Below, piece after piece: positions 47,245-58,677 of a stretch of 64,000 nucleotides of DNA; positions within the stretch are counted from its first letter, which is position 1, and every line of letters starts with the position of its first letter. The stretch is taken from positions 5,394,501 to 5,458,500 of the forward strand of contig OX485805.1 of the NCBI GenBank assembly GCA_950295325.1. The letters are read 5' to 3'. The position numbers and the translations under genes were made by a program. The notes under the pieces were generated by a model. That model searched no databases. It was not told where the DNA came from and saw only the letters and a program-made list of their open reading frames with translations. Source of the DNA: Polytrichum commune. Taxonomy: Eukaryota; Streptophyta; Polytrichopsida; Polytrichales; Polytrichaceae.

Positions 47245-48081
47245 CAATCGAGCTTCTTTTCCAGCCTTTCCAGCCCTCCCAACATTCGAAGTGTTCTTCA
47301 CTTGTTTCCTTGCATTGGCCATCAATTGTGCCTTCTACTCTGTCTCGGGTTTCGACCAGTATTCACATAGGCGTGCCCATTGCTGAGGTTCAATGAAAAT
47401 AGGGCATTGTTTTTTCCCGGACATGAACCAACCTTTCATTTTAGACCTCTCTGTTTTCATTTGTCTTTTCACAGCATTTTTGAAACCCAAATTTGATAGA
47501 TCGTATTCCAAGTACTCAAATTCACTGTCTAAGGCAGACCTCAGCTTCTCTATAGAGCTAGGATTCTGCATCTTCCACTTTACTATGCTCACATCTAATA
47601 TCCTAGGTATCAAGCTGCGGAGCGCCTCATCAAACGCATTTTTCCCTTCACAGCCTCCATCTATCCCACCGCCTGCTTTCACCCTCAATGTGTGAGGTTT
47701 CTGCCCCCTGGAACGCCTCAGGTGCTCATTAGTTTCCATCTCCTTCCTGTTAGCTCTCCTTGTTGCTCTTGCTTCACTCTCTGGCCTTACTTGCGGAGCG
47801 CCTTGAGTGCCCACGTGAGTGCCTTCTTCCGCAAGTGGGGGCGGAGGAATCCATTGGCTTGGGAATGCTTGTCCCATCATCCACGGCATGTGTTGTGGCA
47901 TCATCCAAGGGCCTTGTTGGCCCATTAGTCCAGGGGGTGGTTGCATGGCTTGGGCCATGGCTCCAGTTGGTTGTTGCAGTTGTTGCCCCGTCACTCCGGG
48001 TTGCAGCCACGGAGGTTGCATCCATTGCCACGGAGGCACTGTGCCTGTTGCTGCGGGATTGTTTGATTGGGGTGCAACAAC
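47245..48081 (-). CDS. D accessory gene, exon 3: Pro/Gln-rich region plus Transposase_24-like domain, with TAG
   Basis: Begins after GGTGGTAG (VVAPQSNNPAATGTVPPWQW), phase 0, with a Met/Pro/Gln-rich stretch, then a basic part, then a region resembling plant Transposase_24 (Ptta/En/Spm): SIVKWKMQNPSSIEKLRSAL, FKNAVKRQMKTERSKMKGWF and PQQWARLCEYWSKPETE. A TAG at 47335-47337 interrupts the frame. Beyond it the phrase KAQLMANARKQVKNTSNVGR and the in-phase donor at 47244 show the frame originally continued. This is the only stop seen in the gene. Confidence 0.65.
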
Positions 48082-48394
48082 CTACCACCCAACACACATG
48101 AACGAACACATAATAATGTTATGAGTACAACAGGTTTTTGTCAAAGCTCATGATACACCCTTTTCAGTCATGCAACTATAGAATTCAGATACAAGGCATT
48201 CAAATTAGCCAGTTATGGTTAGCATATAAATACTCAGAACATTCAGTTAGTTCTCATGATACACTCTTTTCAGTCTTGCAACTATAGAATTTAGATAGAA
48301 GTTCACCATAAGTCATCTAAATGACTCAACAATGATGGTGAGTTCGGTAATATTACACATGTACATGTATTACTCATGAAGAAAGCACACTTAC

Positions 48395-48504
48395 ATTTTT
48401 TTCTGGTGTCTTCAATATTTGCCGCGCCCGATTTCTTTTCGTTGCAGTGGATTTAGGGAAATCAACCTTCGCTTCATGCACCGACTCCAGGTCCTCATCG
48501 CTAT
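48395..48504 (-). CDS. D accessory gene, exon 2
   Basis: 36 full codons plus two bases completing the Asp codon from exon 1: DSDEDLESVHEAKVDFPKST, then ATKRNRARQILKTPEKN. Flanked by TATTGCAG and GTAAGT. Acidic then basic, probably disordered. Confidence 0.6.
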
Positions 48505-49498
48505 CTGCAATAGGAAACAAATTTGCACTTATGAACTACACCAGGGGGGGAGAACGGCACAATTCCCACACCCGACACCCAGGAAACCCATACGGTTAAA
48601 AAAACGCATTGACATAGGGTTTAGGGTTGATTACACAAACCCCATACACATGAACAGATTGGATTCATTTGAAACAGATAATATCTAGCAGTTTACAACA
48701 CATAGGTCTGCCCTTAAAACACCACTTGCAGCCAAAGGAGCAGCAAGTGAACGCCCTCATACCTGCACAGATGCCCTCCCTTAGTTACACAAAGCCTTAA
48801 CTCAGACATCATCGTACACAAGTCAGGAGAATTGTATACAAAACTGACTCATACTTGCTGTATTACAAAAAAAAATCAAAGTTCATCAAAGGTGGAGTAC
48901 TAGCTAAGAGTGCATTATTCAGAACCTGCAAAACATAAGTGATGAACATGAGGATTTTAGGAATTTGGAAAACTGTGGAATCTGTAGTTTGGACAGTAAA
49001 GAGCATTAACCATTTTACTACATAGAATTTGTGGAATCAACATTAAAGAGATATAGCACTCTGTAAATCCAAATAGTAAGTGACACTAGCAGACATATTT
49101 AGTGTAGCTAAGAAATACTCTTCACCAGCAAGCCCTTTCTTCACATTTTTAAGGGCTTGAGTTAGATGATGAACCCTTTGTATTGAATCTACCAAACAAT
49201 ATCCATGTACTGTATATTTCAAGTTTTACCCAAGACCTGTGGAAACCCTTAACTCACATTCATCCACCCAATCAGACCACCCAACACCCAACATGCACTC
49301 AGATCTTATAAATCCCAACACCCTAAACTGATAAAACATCAGATTGGAACTAAACCCTACTTAGAACCAAAGGACCACCAAGATCACACATATCATATGC
49401 ACACAAAAACCCTCATTGACTTACAAAAAACCCAGCCCAAAACCTTATGATTAGCAACCCTAAACAAAACCAGTTAGACACAAGGTTCAGGGACTTAC

Positions 49499-49694
49499 CT
49501 GGAGTGTAGTCATCCTCTGTCTTTGTCTCATCTGACTCCTCCTCGATGATCATGTTCCTTATGGCAATCACTGGAGAGCCCCCTAGAGCACACCTCCTTG
49601 CGCTCCGTCGACTAGGACCGGCAGGGTTTGTGGCGGAGGCTAGGCGTCGTGGAGGGTTAGTTTTTTGGGTACAGATGTCGCGCCTGGCAACCAT
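49499..49694 (-). CDS. D accessory gene, exon 1 (start)
   Basis: ATG at 49694 (MVARRDICTQKTNPPRRLAS), then an Arg/Ser-rich part and an acidic end (EEESDETKTEDDYTP), to the donor CCAG|GTAAGT in phase 1. The six exons together give 945 codons with one internal TAG. The gene runs away from tnp2, so both share a central upstream region. Confidence 0.6.
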
Positions 49695-50100
49695 GAACGG
49701 ATTCTATCAATGTACTCTTTGAAAGCAGTTCAACACTAGAACACGTGCTCTGTCAATGTGCACAGACAAGGGTCTTCGACGACGCAAGAGTGGGAAGAAG
49801 AAACTGATAGGGTTAGAATGAAAGTGGGGTTAGGGAACCCCCGAGGGTGAAGGAGAGAGACGAAATCTCCACCGTCCACGCATGGTCTCCACGTACGTCG
49901 CATGCCAACATGGCATGCCACGTCATCGTACACATGGGGACAAGTTGGCAGCCATCACACGTGGCTCAAATAAACGACTCAACTATGTCTTGGTTTGCGA
50001 CATTTTGGTCCACGTGTGCAATCAATGACTCAGGCCAATCTATGGAAGTAAGGGTTTTCATGACTAGAGAGGAACCATTTAGAGATTCTGTTAGGTGAAA
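49695..50100. promoter_or_regulatory. Central divergent promoter region of CACTA element D
   Basis: Immediately upstream of the accessory gene's ATG. It contains CCACGTCA (49918-49925), several GTCCACG/CACGTG-like motifs and AATGACT (50024-50030), the same motifs that occur near both ends of D. In En/Spm the accessory protein binds subterminal repeats and the promoter; a similar autoregulation is inferred here. Confidence 0.4.
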
Positions 50101-52700
50101 GAAAAAATTGTAAGCTCTCAATCTGAGCCGGCTCAATGTTCGGGATGAACTACCAATGGCTATGTACAAACAAACCAGTTGAGCATGGGCTTTACACAGT
50201 TCAAGAGTTAAGAGTACAGAAGGGTTACAACTCAGTTTAGAGTACTGTAGTTAGAATGTATCTAAACCCTGAGAAAGCCAAGAGCAGAAGATATCAAAAT
50301 GTAACTGGATAGACTCAAATCCGAAGAACCCTGACCGAGTACGCTGCCATGCGGTCTACGCACAGGTTCCTGAACCTCAAGCGATTTTCACTACATGCCC
50401 ATCAATGATAACAACTAGAAGTGAGAAGAGTATATGGGAGGTCTCACAAATTTGCCGATGCTTCCTGCACTGGCTTCAACATCTCCTGTATTCTCGCAAC
50501 TCTGAGGTCGCGGGCCGTCTCATACGATCCCTTCAGAGGGCCCTCACCGCCATCCACGGCATCGGTATGTACTACATCACTTGGGTTTACTACATTGTTC
50601 ACGCCTGTTTTTAGTGGGGAGCGAACAGAGTCCACACTATTCACACACATGTCTCCTCCACCTGTCATGAGCAATAGAAGCTCTAACTCACTTGCACTCT
50701 GTCAATTTTACCAATTCCTCACCACTTAGTTTGCCAATATGTTGCAGTTGCTATCTTCCTGTATTTTCGCAGTTCAGTCTCCGACTCCCCTTAGACTCAA
50801 TTGTAACATAAACACTTCAGATTGCAATTGTAATGTAACTTCTGCTCACTTTAACTACACCTCACTCACCCCTGCGAGAAACACTCTATATTGTCCCAAG
50901 TAATTGCCATATGGTCTAGAATTTACAGTCCTATCGCATCAATTGTTGTTTACGTTGTGGGCTGTAACGTTGCAATTTCAATTTTAGGGTTTAGGGTAAA
51001 CAAGGGTACTGAAACCCTAGCGATGTCCACTATGACTATGAAAAGACTGTAGACTTATCCACGTGGTCAACATTATGACTAAACAACAACTCTATCAAAT
51101 GATATTAAGGACTATTTTCCAACTAAAATATTACAGCTAATTAGGAGGTGACATCATACCCCAATTGATAAAGCAAGCCAAAAAGATAGGGTTCAGGTTG
51201 AGAGGATCCAGCGAGTGTCTTGCAAAGCAAAGCTCAAGCAGGGGAGCGGGTTATGTGACCGGGTTTTTCCTCGTTCTGCTTTGTAACAAAATTGGCTCCT
51301 GTTCTTGTAGCATACGTGATGACCAGGTGCCCGCATTCTGAGCAGGGATGTAAGGTAGAGTGTATCTCCAAGAACAGCAAGGCCGTTTTAGATACCCTGA
51401 GTGTTTACTGCCACCGCGTTTCAGTTCCCTTGCTATTTTACTGAGTGGAGTTTTTTGATTCTAGAAATTCTGCCCTTCATACACCAAATTTGACTTGGTT
51501 CTTGATTCTGACAAGAGCTTCAAACTCGTGTGGAGTGGAACAAATCGACATTGTCACTGCTATTCATGGTGTAGGGCGATAACTTGTTACTCTTGGTTGC
51601 ACTCGAAACCTCAAGTCATTTTATGTTCTAGTTATGAAATTACACTAGTTTATTTCATGCAGCATGTATGGACATTCATCTGGTCACGTTGACATCTTGT
51701 ATATCTTATTACATTGTAAGCCAACAGCATGGAAGTGCATGCATAGACCATCTCTGAAATGAAATGCATTCAAGATTCTATTTTAGGAGTTCGTGTTTTA
51801 ACAGATTTTTGTTTTGTCTCCTTGCAGTTTGCAAAGACTAGGAAATCCGAAGCAGCCAACTACAACTGGGCTTAAGAAGCTGAGATGATGTAGTGGGAGG
51901 AGGGTATGTCTATGCTAAGGTTGCCGAGTCAAACCAAGATACTCGGCATGCATTTGACCTCTCCCCATGGGTTTCGTTACTGTAGTTGAGACTTTGAGGT
52001 GATCAAAGTGGACACGCAAAGACTTAGTTCTTTTCTGTGGCCGCTGCCAATGCAAAATTCGCCGGTGAAATGTGTTGTCTGTGCTCAAATGTTGTATCAG
52101 CCGCGACTTGCTTTGTGGCAACAAAGTTATGCTATATGCACATTGCTCTTTTAACTGATTAATCAAACATGGTACTTCTTGGGCGCAGTATCCACCTCGG
52201 AGATTGAAGATTTTAACTTTTAGCAAAGTAATTAGTCAAAGTATGTAGATGGATCTATTTTCAAGTAAAAATTGTCAGAATCTTATTGAATTTTTGGGTC
52301 ATTGTTTGGATGTAGTTTAATACCTCCTAAGTGGAGAGTGGCCATGTTCTCTTTGACGCATTATGGAGCAGAATGTCCCATCTCAATGTCTTTATGGGGA
52401 AGAGGATACCATGCAGGATGGAGGGCGAGATTTTGACATAGAAGTAGGCTACACCCGCCGAATTCGACGAAGGAAATCTTTGACAGGTTAGTTGCCTGAG
52501 GGAACTTTTTTCTTGTAAGGTGTTGACACCTTTTACATCATCATGGATGGTCTTAGTTGCAACAATAATCTTCCTCCCCTAACTAATGAAGAGGTTCTCC
52601 ATTATATTATCATGCTCGTCTTGTTGTTGTTCTGTAGTACGTTGTCATGAAAGCATACTTTTCTTTGTAAACCTTGAATTGTTTCACATCTTCTTTCAAT
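50100..52700. other. Non-coding part of CACTA element D
   Basis: No certain exon. An exon-like frame at 52363-52486 begins ATGGAGCAG (MEQNVPSQCLYGEEDTMQDG) and stops at a donor CAG|GTTAGT. It does not join in frame with the SAC-like piece that follows, but could be a 5' exon of another transcript. Short frames at 50405-50729 show no domain. Confidence 0.4.
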
Positions 52701-52718
52701 CAAATTTTTATATTGCAG

Positions 52719-53215
52719 AAGAAAGAAGAGGCCCACTTTGTGAGATTATTGAAGTCGCTGGAGTCAAGCCCTGGTCTTTACTTCTCTTACAATAGAGATT
52801 TGACTTTAAAGTAAGTTCATGCCTCTGACAAAATTGGAAGCTTACTATGAAAGAAGTCTATTCTTTCTAGTTCAGTTCATCTATTACTTGTGTATTCAAT
52901 GTCTAAACCATGCATTTGACTGTGGCGGAGGCTTCAAAAGATCACAGAAGGGTCCACGCCTGTTATTGAGTCAAGTCTCAATTTGAAGAGGCGTCTGAGG
53001 TTAGAAATGTCCATGTCTCATTTGGCTGTTATTATTCATGATTGGCATGTCAATTCTTTTTGTATATTTGTTTGCTTAGAATAGCTTCGTTTCTCTGAAG
53101 TTCTAAAATTCACAAACTATGCTCAATTTCAAGTGCAGGGAGATGTGAAGATGTTGGGGGAAGCACTCCTCTCTGGAATCATATACAATTACCTGGCTTG
53201 ATTAAGAGGCTCTCA
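52719..53215 (+). pseudogene. Captured fragment of a SAC-type phosphoinositide phosphatase gene
   Basis: After ATATTGCAG, 52719-52810 reads KKEEAHFVRLLKSLESSPGL then YFSYNRDLTL, and after an intron with GT..AG borders 52931-52999 continues in phase (KLQKITEGSTPVIESSLNLK, RRLR). The phrase PGLYFSY..DLTL.LQ is characteristic of the SAC domain of plant SAC1-like lipid phosphatases. A third piece near 53147-53215 includes STPLWNHIQLPGLIKRLS. The catalytic CX5R motif is absent, so this is a partial copy with host introns retained, as in CACTA transduplications. Confidence 0.55.
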
Positions 53216-53684
53216 GTAAGACTTCATCACTGTACTGGGGATGGTTTTTGACTTATTTGAGATGTGTGTGTGTGTGTTGTATTTATGTTCCTCCTATGTA
53301 AAATAGGTTAAGGGAGGAATGAGATGTAGAAGTCTGTTTGGAGGAATTTATTTAATTACATTGTTGGGAGCAGGCGGAGGGAAAGTATCTGTGGAAGAAG
53401 ACATTGCTGGAGGACCTGATTCAAAAGAGAGTAAGGCCCTTGACTATCATGTGGACTCGTTATTTTTCATAGTCTTAGAGTGTGTACTTGACTTTAAACA
53501 TGTACATGGGTGGCATGCGACATGTCTCTATTTGAGAATATGAAGATGTTCCATATATTAGAAACGGTCAAACCTTATTTAGGATTTAGTGGAAGTTTGG
53601 TGAAATCTAAGCCCTAAACTAGACTATGCCAACTTTTGTAGCAATGGAAGGTAATTGGAATGATCTATATGTATGCAGTCAAAA

Positions 53685-55412
53685 ATGGAGGAAAGGAGAC
53701 TCCCCATCAACAATAAGAGAAGGCAACAACTGCGAGATGACAGGCTATGGAAAAGGGAACAACAGAGGGCTGCATTGTACAATTTGAAACGCATTCATTG
53801 TCCATGCTCCAAGTGCAAGGGACGTGTTCAGTGCTCGTTGGCAAAGGTCAAGGACCACCTCATCCAATATGGTAGAGAACCCACATATAGAGTATGGAGA
53901 GGGCCAGGTGACAGAGACTCGTCTGACGAAGAGTGGGAAGAAGAGTTCAAGAGACCTTGTATAAGTCATGATGATGGGAAATTGGATGCGGGTTTGGATG
54001 TGCGCTCAATGGTGGAAGATGCATTTCAAGGAATAGACAGAAGTCCACAGCCATTGGAAGAAACAATGGAAGAAATCGTCATGGATGCATTTACTATTGT
54101 GGATGACCTACAAGATGGAGCGAATGATGACTCCGGTGAAGAAGAGAATGAAGAACCATTGGGGGACGAAGGCATTGAGCGTGACGTGGACAATGATCCA
54201 CATGAACTAGAGGATGCAATTCAAGAATTGTATGCTGGTGCGAAGTCATCCATATTGGCTGCAACAATTTTAATCATGACGCTGTGCACAATTCATGGAG
54301 TGAGCAACAAGTTTGCCGATCAATTGTTCGCTCTATTCCGCCTACACCTTCTTCCTGGTGAGAACCGGTTGCCCAAGAATTACCATGCTGCCAAGTCAAT
54401 GATCAGGAAGTTGGGATTAAATTACAACACCATCCACGCATGTGAAGGAGGATGTGTGTTATTTAGAGGGCCTTATGAGAATGACATTTGTTGTCCTAAG
54501 TGCAATAAACCCCGGTACAAAGACAACGAAAAAAAAAAAATACCACGCAAAGTCCTTAGACATTTCCCACTGATACCCAGATTGAAACGTATGTTTCGAA
54601 CACCTGCGATTTCCGAGCTCATGGTCTGGCATTCGCACAATAGGAGCACAGACGGTATGGTTAGACATCCTTGTGACTCGAAGGCATGGAAACATGTTCA
54701 TGAAAAGGTAGATCCTACATTTGGCGAAGATGAACGTAATGTGCATATGGGACTTGCTGCAGATGGTGTGAATCCCTTCAAGCTTCAACGTTCAACCTGG
54801 TCTACGTGGCCAGTGTTGTTGCTTAATTACAACATACCTCCATGGTTGACAACCAAGAATTTTTTTGTTATGTTGGCCTTACTTATTCCTGGAAAACAAT
54901 CAGTTACTGCACAATATTTTGACGTGTATTTGGCACCATTAGTTGAAGAATTGCAACAACTATGGGAAGGGGTGTTAGCATATGATGTGCTGAAGGAGAT
55001 AGGGTTTAGGACATTTAGATTGAGAGCAATCCTATTATGGACAATCCACGACTTTCCTGGGTATGGGACAGTAGCGGGGGTTGCACACCAAGGCTATGTT
55101 GCGTGCCCAGTGTGTGGGCCGGATTTTAGGGCTGAGCATTCCACTGAGCTTGGGAAACAAACATATACAGACACCCGAAGATGGCTTCCACATGATGACC
55201 CTTGGAGATCTGCCGGTATGAAGGATCACTTCAACGGCCGCATAGAAGAACGAGGGCCTCCCACAGTTGTCACTGCAGAAGAGCAACTAGAACGGGCAGT
55301 TCATTACCAAGAATGGCTACGAAAAGGAAACAAGGATGGCAGCGATGGGGATCCCTCAAAAATACATGGTGTCAAAAGAAGAAGCATTCTTCATGATTTG
55401 CCATACTGGAAG
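53685..55412 (+). CDS. CACTA transposase (tnp2), exon 1
   Basis: ATG at 53685 (MEERRLPINNKRRQQLRDDR), 11 bases after a possible acceptor TATGCAG, so a leader exon is likely. A transposase-associated zinc region comes first (HCPCSKCKGRVQCSLAKVKD, HLIQYG), then an acidic linker, then the tnp2 (Transposase_21) core: LLPGENRLPKNYHAAK, YENDICCPKCNKPRY, VDPTFGEDERNVHMGLAADG, LNYNIPPWLTTKNFFVMLAL, LLWTIHDFPGYGTVAG and YVACPVC. Ends HDLPYWK|GTACTC, phase 0. With exons 2 and 3 it makes 1119 residues without a stop, close to full length for this family. Confidence 0.9.
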
Positions 55413-55598
55413 GTACTCACATCTATATTCCCGATGTAAAAGTCAAGAAAACACTATGCTAATCATTCAATCCAAGAACAAGGAGTGCATTATATGAACT
55501 AGTGCGTCATATTGCTGTAGACATGCATTTCAATTCTGCCAGTACTTGTCTTGATTTAATTATGGCTCTTAATGTTTGTTATGTTGTTTTGGTGTCAG

Positions 55599-56497
55599 GA
55601 GCTTCTTATTCGATACACTTTGGATGTTATGCATTGTGAACAAAATCTATCGAAGAACATTTTGAAAACCATTACTGGACACAAGGATACTGTGAAAGTT
55701 AGACGTGATCTACAACGTAGGGGGATCAGGAAGCACCTGTGGCTCACTAATAATCCTAAAAAACCGGGTAAAATGTTAAAACCTGCAGCCCCATATGTAA
55801 TGACTAATGAGGAGTTTGATATTTTTGCTAGCACTATTGAATCGTTGAAGACACCTTCATGCCACATATCAAACATCTCTCCATACATACGAAAGAAGAA
55901 TTTTGGAGCACTAAAGTCACATGACTATCATGTGCTTATGCAACAAATATTGCCGTTAGCGCTAAGGGGTTTGTTACAACCGGGGCCGAGAATGGCAGTG
56001 ATGCGGATTTCTAAGGTATTTCGGAGGATATGCAACAAAGTGTGGAATCCACTTGAGTTTCAGGGTCTTCGTGTGGACGTTGCGCGGAGTATGGCACTCT
56101 TAGAGATGCACTTCCCTCCGTCATTTTTTGATATTATGACTCACTTGGTGTATCACCTTGTAGACGAATTGGACTTGTGTGGACCTGTTTCAACAAGATG
56201 GATGTACCCTGTTGAGAGGTACATGAAAACACTGAAGCACTATGTCCGCAATATGGCAAGACCTGAGGCTTCCATGGCAGAGGGGTATGTGAAGGATGAA
56301 TGCCTTGGTTTCATAACAGAATACTTGCAGAGGTTTGAGGTTGTCGACCGACGAGTTTGGGATGCAGATGAAGAATACGGAGATGCCGAGGAGGTACTTG
56401 AGGGGGCAGGGGCAAATTATCTCTTGACTCCTCCTTTGAGAGAACTTGCTCATCAATATGTTTTAACAAACATAGCCCTCCTCGAACCTTGGCATAG
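55599..56497 (+). CDS. CACTA transposase (tnp2), exon 2
   Basis: After GGTGTCAG in phase 0: ELLIRYTLDVMHCEQNLSKN, the conserved (H/T)LDVMH motif of tnp2. It continues with SHDYHVLMQQILPLALRGLL and the DUF4218-like region (FPPSFFDIMTHLVYHLVDEL, WMYPVERYMKTLKHYVRNMA, EGYVKDECLGFITEYL). Ends LEPWH at CATAG|GTGGGT in phase 2. No stops. Confidence 0.9.
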
Positions 56498-56636
56498 GTG
56501 GGTATGGAGCATTGCAGTCAATGTTTGGTCATTTGTTAGTGGATCATGTTTGTGGTATGACTGTAATATGATTAAATAATGAGTACTCGATGATTGCCAT
56601 ACAAGCCATATACTAATGTAAACATGTTGTGTTCAG

Positions 56637-57369
56637 GCAATGGAGGGATGAACATCAGTTGAATCCCGACATCGCAACATTTGATGTTTGGGTTAGAAGC
56701 GCAGTGCACAACCATCCACATGATCCCAGCAACAGTGACGACATTGATAGGATTTTGTTGTGCAGTAGGCCATCGCAAAAAGCAACACGGTACACGAGGA
56801 TGCGTGCATTTGGGAACCACTTTCGAGTGGCGGATTCGCAATCCGCATTGTTACAAACATACGACAGTGGAATTGCTTCTATATTTGAAATGCCAACAGG
56901 AGATTCTCAAACCGAGGTATCACTAAATTATGTGGGAGTGCTACAAGATATTTTGAAGTTGGATTATGGTCCATTGCGGACTCCAGTAATTCTTTTTCGA
57001 TGCGAATGGCTCAAAAGGGAAGACAATCGCGGAAATCCAACTTACGTACGGGATGATGCCGGTTTCATGGTGGTAAATTCTCGGCACAAACTACCTAAGA
57101 TGTCGGAGCCATTTATTTTCCCAAGCCAAGCTACACAAGTATTTTTCTCCAATGATTTGAGAAAACCAGGTTGGAAGGTAGTGTTGCGAAAGGAAGCGCG
57201 ATCAAAAAGAGAAGAACAAGACACAACTAATGTTTTCATTACAACTACTGTAGAAGTTCAGGGCATGAGCGCTCCAAACTGTGTGCCTCCACCTCCAAGT
57301 ATTGCCTCTCTAGTGGGGGCCATCGAATTATCAGATGTCGATAATTTGTTGGCAATCGCAAAGTTTTAA
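56637..57369 (+). CDS. CACTA transposase (tnp2), exon 3
   Basis: After TGTTCAG it completes the Arg codon (R|QWRDEHQLNPDIATF) and carries a DUF4216-like region: TRMRAFGNHFRVADSQSALL, LKLDYGPLRTPVILFRCEWL and PFIFPSQATQVFFSND. TAA at 57367-57369. The C-terminal extension is typical of plant CACTA transposases. Confidence 0.88.
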
Positions 57370-57936
57370 AGTACGCATGATATTTTGTTATGAATCATGC
57401 ACTTGTGTCATTTTTCTATTTATTCAATGTATGCCACATTTACAAACGCGACAGAACAATGATTCCCAAATAGCTAGCATAAGGTGTAGGGTATAGGGGG
57501 TATTATGCCACCTCAGCTTATTAAACCTCACAGAGTCGTTGAGGTTGGAATACTAGTCATTCTTTTGACACGTCACTACTGTCCATCATAATGTCAACTC
57601 CATACATCAGTATTTTCCACGTCGTAAAAGAATGGTATTAGTAAGTAATAGTAGATATGTAGTCGTTAAATACCAACCAGATAATGACTAATAATTAGCC
57701 AGGTCATGATATTCTATCCACGTCATACACTCCCGGATGGAGTGGATGATACATGATAGACAGAAAATGATTATGTTGTAAGGTCTTCAACAGAGTTCAT
57801 CATTAGCCATTCAAATGACTAAACAATGACTCAATTGTTGACCACATCACAGATGGTGAGTTGGGTAGGTGTCACAGTCATTCAATGAGTTGTTTAGGAC
57901 AATGAGTCATTCATACCATGGTTGGAATGGACAAGG

Positions 57937-57948
57937 ATTCTTCTAGTG
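57937..57948 (-). repeat. Right terminal inverted repeat of CACTA element D
   Basis: ATTCTTCTAGTG on the plus strand, followed by the GAG duplication. Confidence 0.92.
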
Positions 57949-57994
57949 GAGCCTCCGTACTGAAGTGCAAGAGAGTCATCCATGTTGATCACCT

Positions 57995-58440
57995 TTGAGA
58001 GTTTCTGTCCGTAATTATCCAAGTGATGATAGTAACCGAATCACAAATACCGAATTGTGGCTAGAAAGGATATTGTTGAAGTTTCAATACAGTGAAGAAG
58101 AGAGTGACATGTGTAAGGGAGAACTCTTGGAATTTACAGAAACACTTCGACATGAGTGTGAGAACAAAACATATTTGAGGCTTGGCGCATATATGGTAGC
58201 AATTTGGAATGGCACACAAATTGGCCTAAACTTATGCAACTTTGGAAAAAAATTATACTCATTTCATCAAGTATAGCTATTTGTGAGAGAGGATTTTCCA
58301 AACAAAATGCATACAAAAGCCACTTGCGCAATAGGTTGAACTTGAAGACCCTTGATGCTCTTATGCGGGTTTCTCTTTGTGGGCTTGAAGTGGATGCAAT
58401 GGATTGGGCTACCATCTTCAACATTTGGAGAAACATGTGA
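57995..58440 (+). pseudogene. hAT transposase C-terminal remnant (element C)
   Basis: Two overlapping plus-strand frames carry the end of a hAT transposase. The second ends with WPKLMQLWKKIILISSSIAI, then CERGFSKQNAYKSHLRNRL, LKTLDALMRVSLCGLE and DWATIFNIWRNM, which is the hAT C-terminal dimerisation region (ERGFS..N..K...RN.L...LD.LMR). A one-base shift near 58220 separates it from the upstream frame (TELWLERILLKFQYSEEE, then LGAYMVAIWNG). The N-terminal zinc finger and catalytic core are absent. Confidence 0.8.
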
Positions 58441-58677
58441 GCCCGAAGGATACTTACGCTTGATAGTTTTTTTTTTGTTACAAATCAAGTTTGTTTTCTA
58501 TTATTCAAAATTTTAGTTTTCTAAAATATTGTGTAAGCCAAAAATTGAGGTGACATTTTGGGATAAATTGTAGATGTCAATTGACATTCATTTTTGTTTT
58601 TGAAAACGTCACGTGACACTTTGGATTTGAGGTTGAACGTCACATGAAATTTGTCAAACATACACACTGGGGGGAGG

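Larger units (their letters stand above)
43650..57948 (+). mobile_element. Element D: complete 14.3-kb CACTA (En/Spm) transposon
   Basis: Starts CACTAGAAGAAT and ends ATTCTTCTAGTG, with the 3-bp duplication GAG on both sides (43647-43649 and 57949-57951). It encodes a tnp2-type transposase on the plus strand (53685-57369) without internal stops, and a divergent accessory gene on the minus strand (49694-45177). The motifs AATGACTA and CCACGTCA recur near both ends and in the central promoter region. An intact transposase frame and clean ends suggest the youngest insertion in the stack. Confidence 0.95.
42650..58669 (+). mobile_element. Element C: hAT transposon, internally interrupted by CACTA element D
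   Basis: The terminal inverted repeats CAGTGTATATGTTTGACAAA and TTTGTCAAACATACACACTG differ at one base and are flanked by the 8-bp duplication GGGGGAGG (42642-42649 and 58670-58677), cut from element B's minisatellite. The 8-bp duplication, CAGTG ends and a hAT dimerisation-domain remnant at the right make the family clear. Without D it is about 1.7 kb, so most of the transposase is missing. A TATA-like CTATAAAG is at about 42837 and a first ATG at 42993. Confidence 0.9.

Noticed and set aside
17799-47337. Recoding of TGA/TAG as a sense codon
   Set aside because: TGA, TAA and TAG are all used as normal terminators in neighbouring frames, and the interrupted genes are TEs or fast-evolving immune genes, so ordinary nonsense mutation explains them better.
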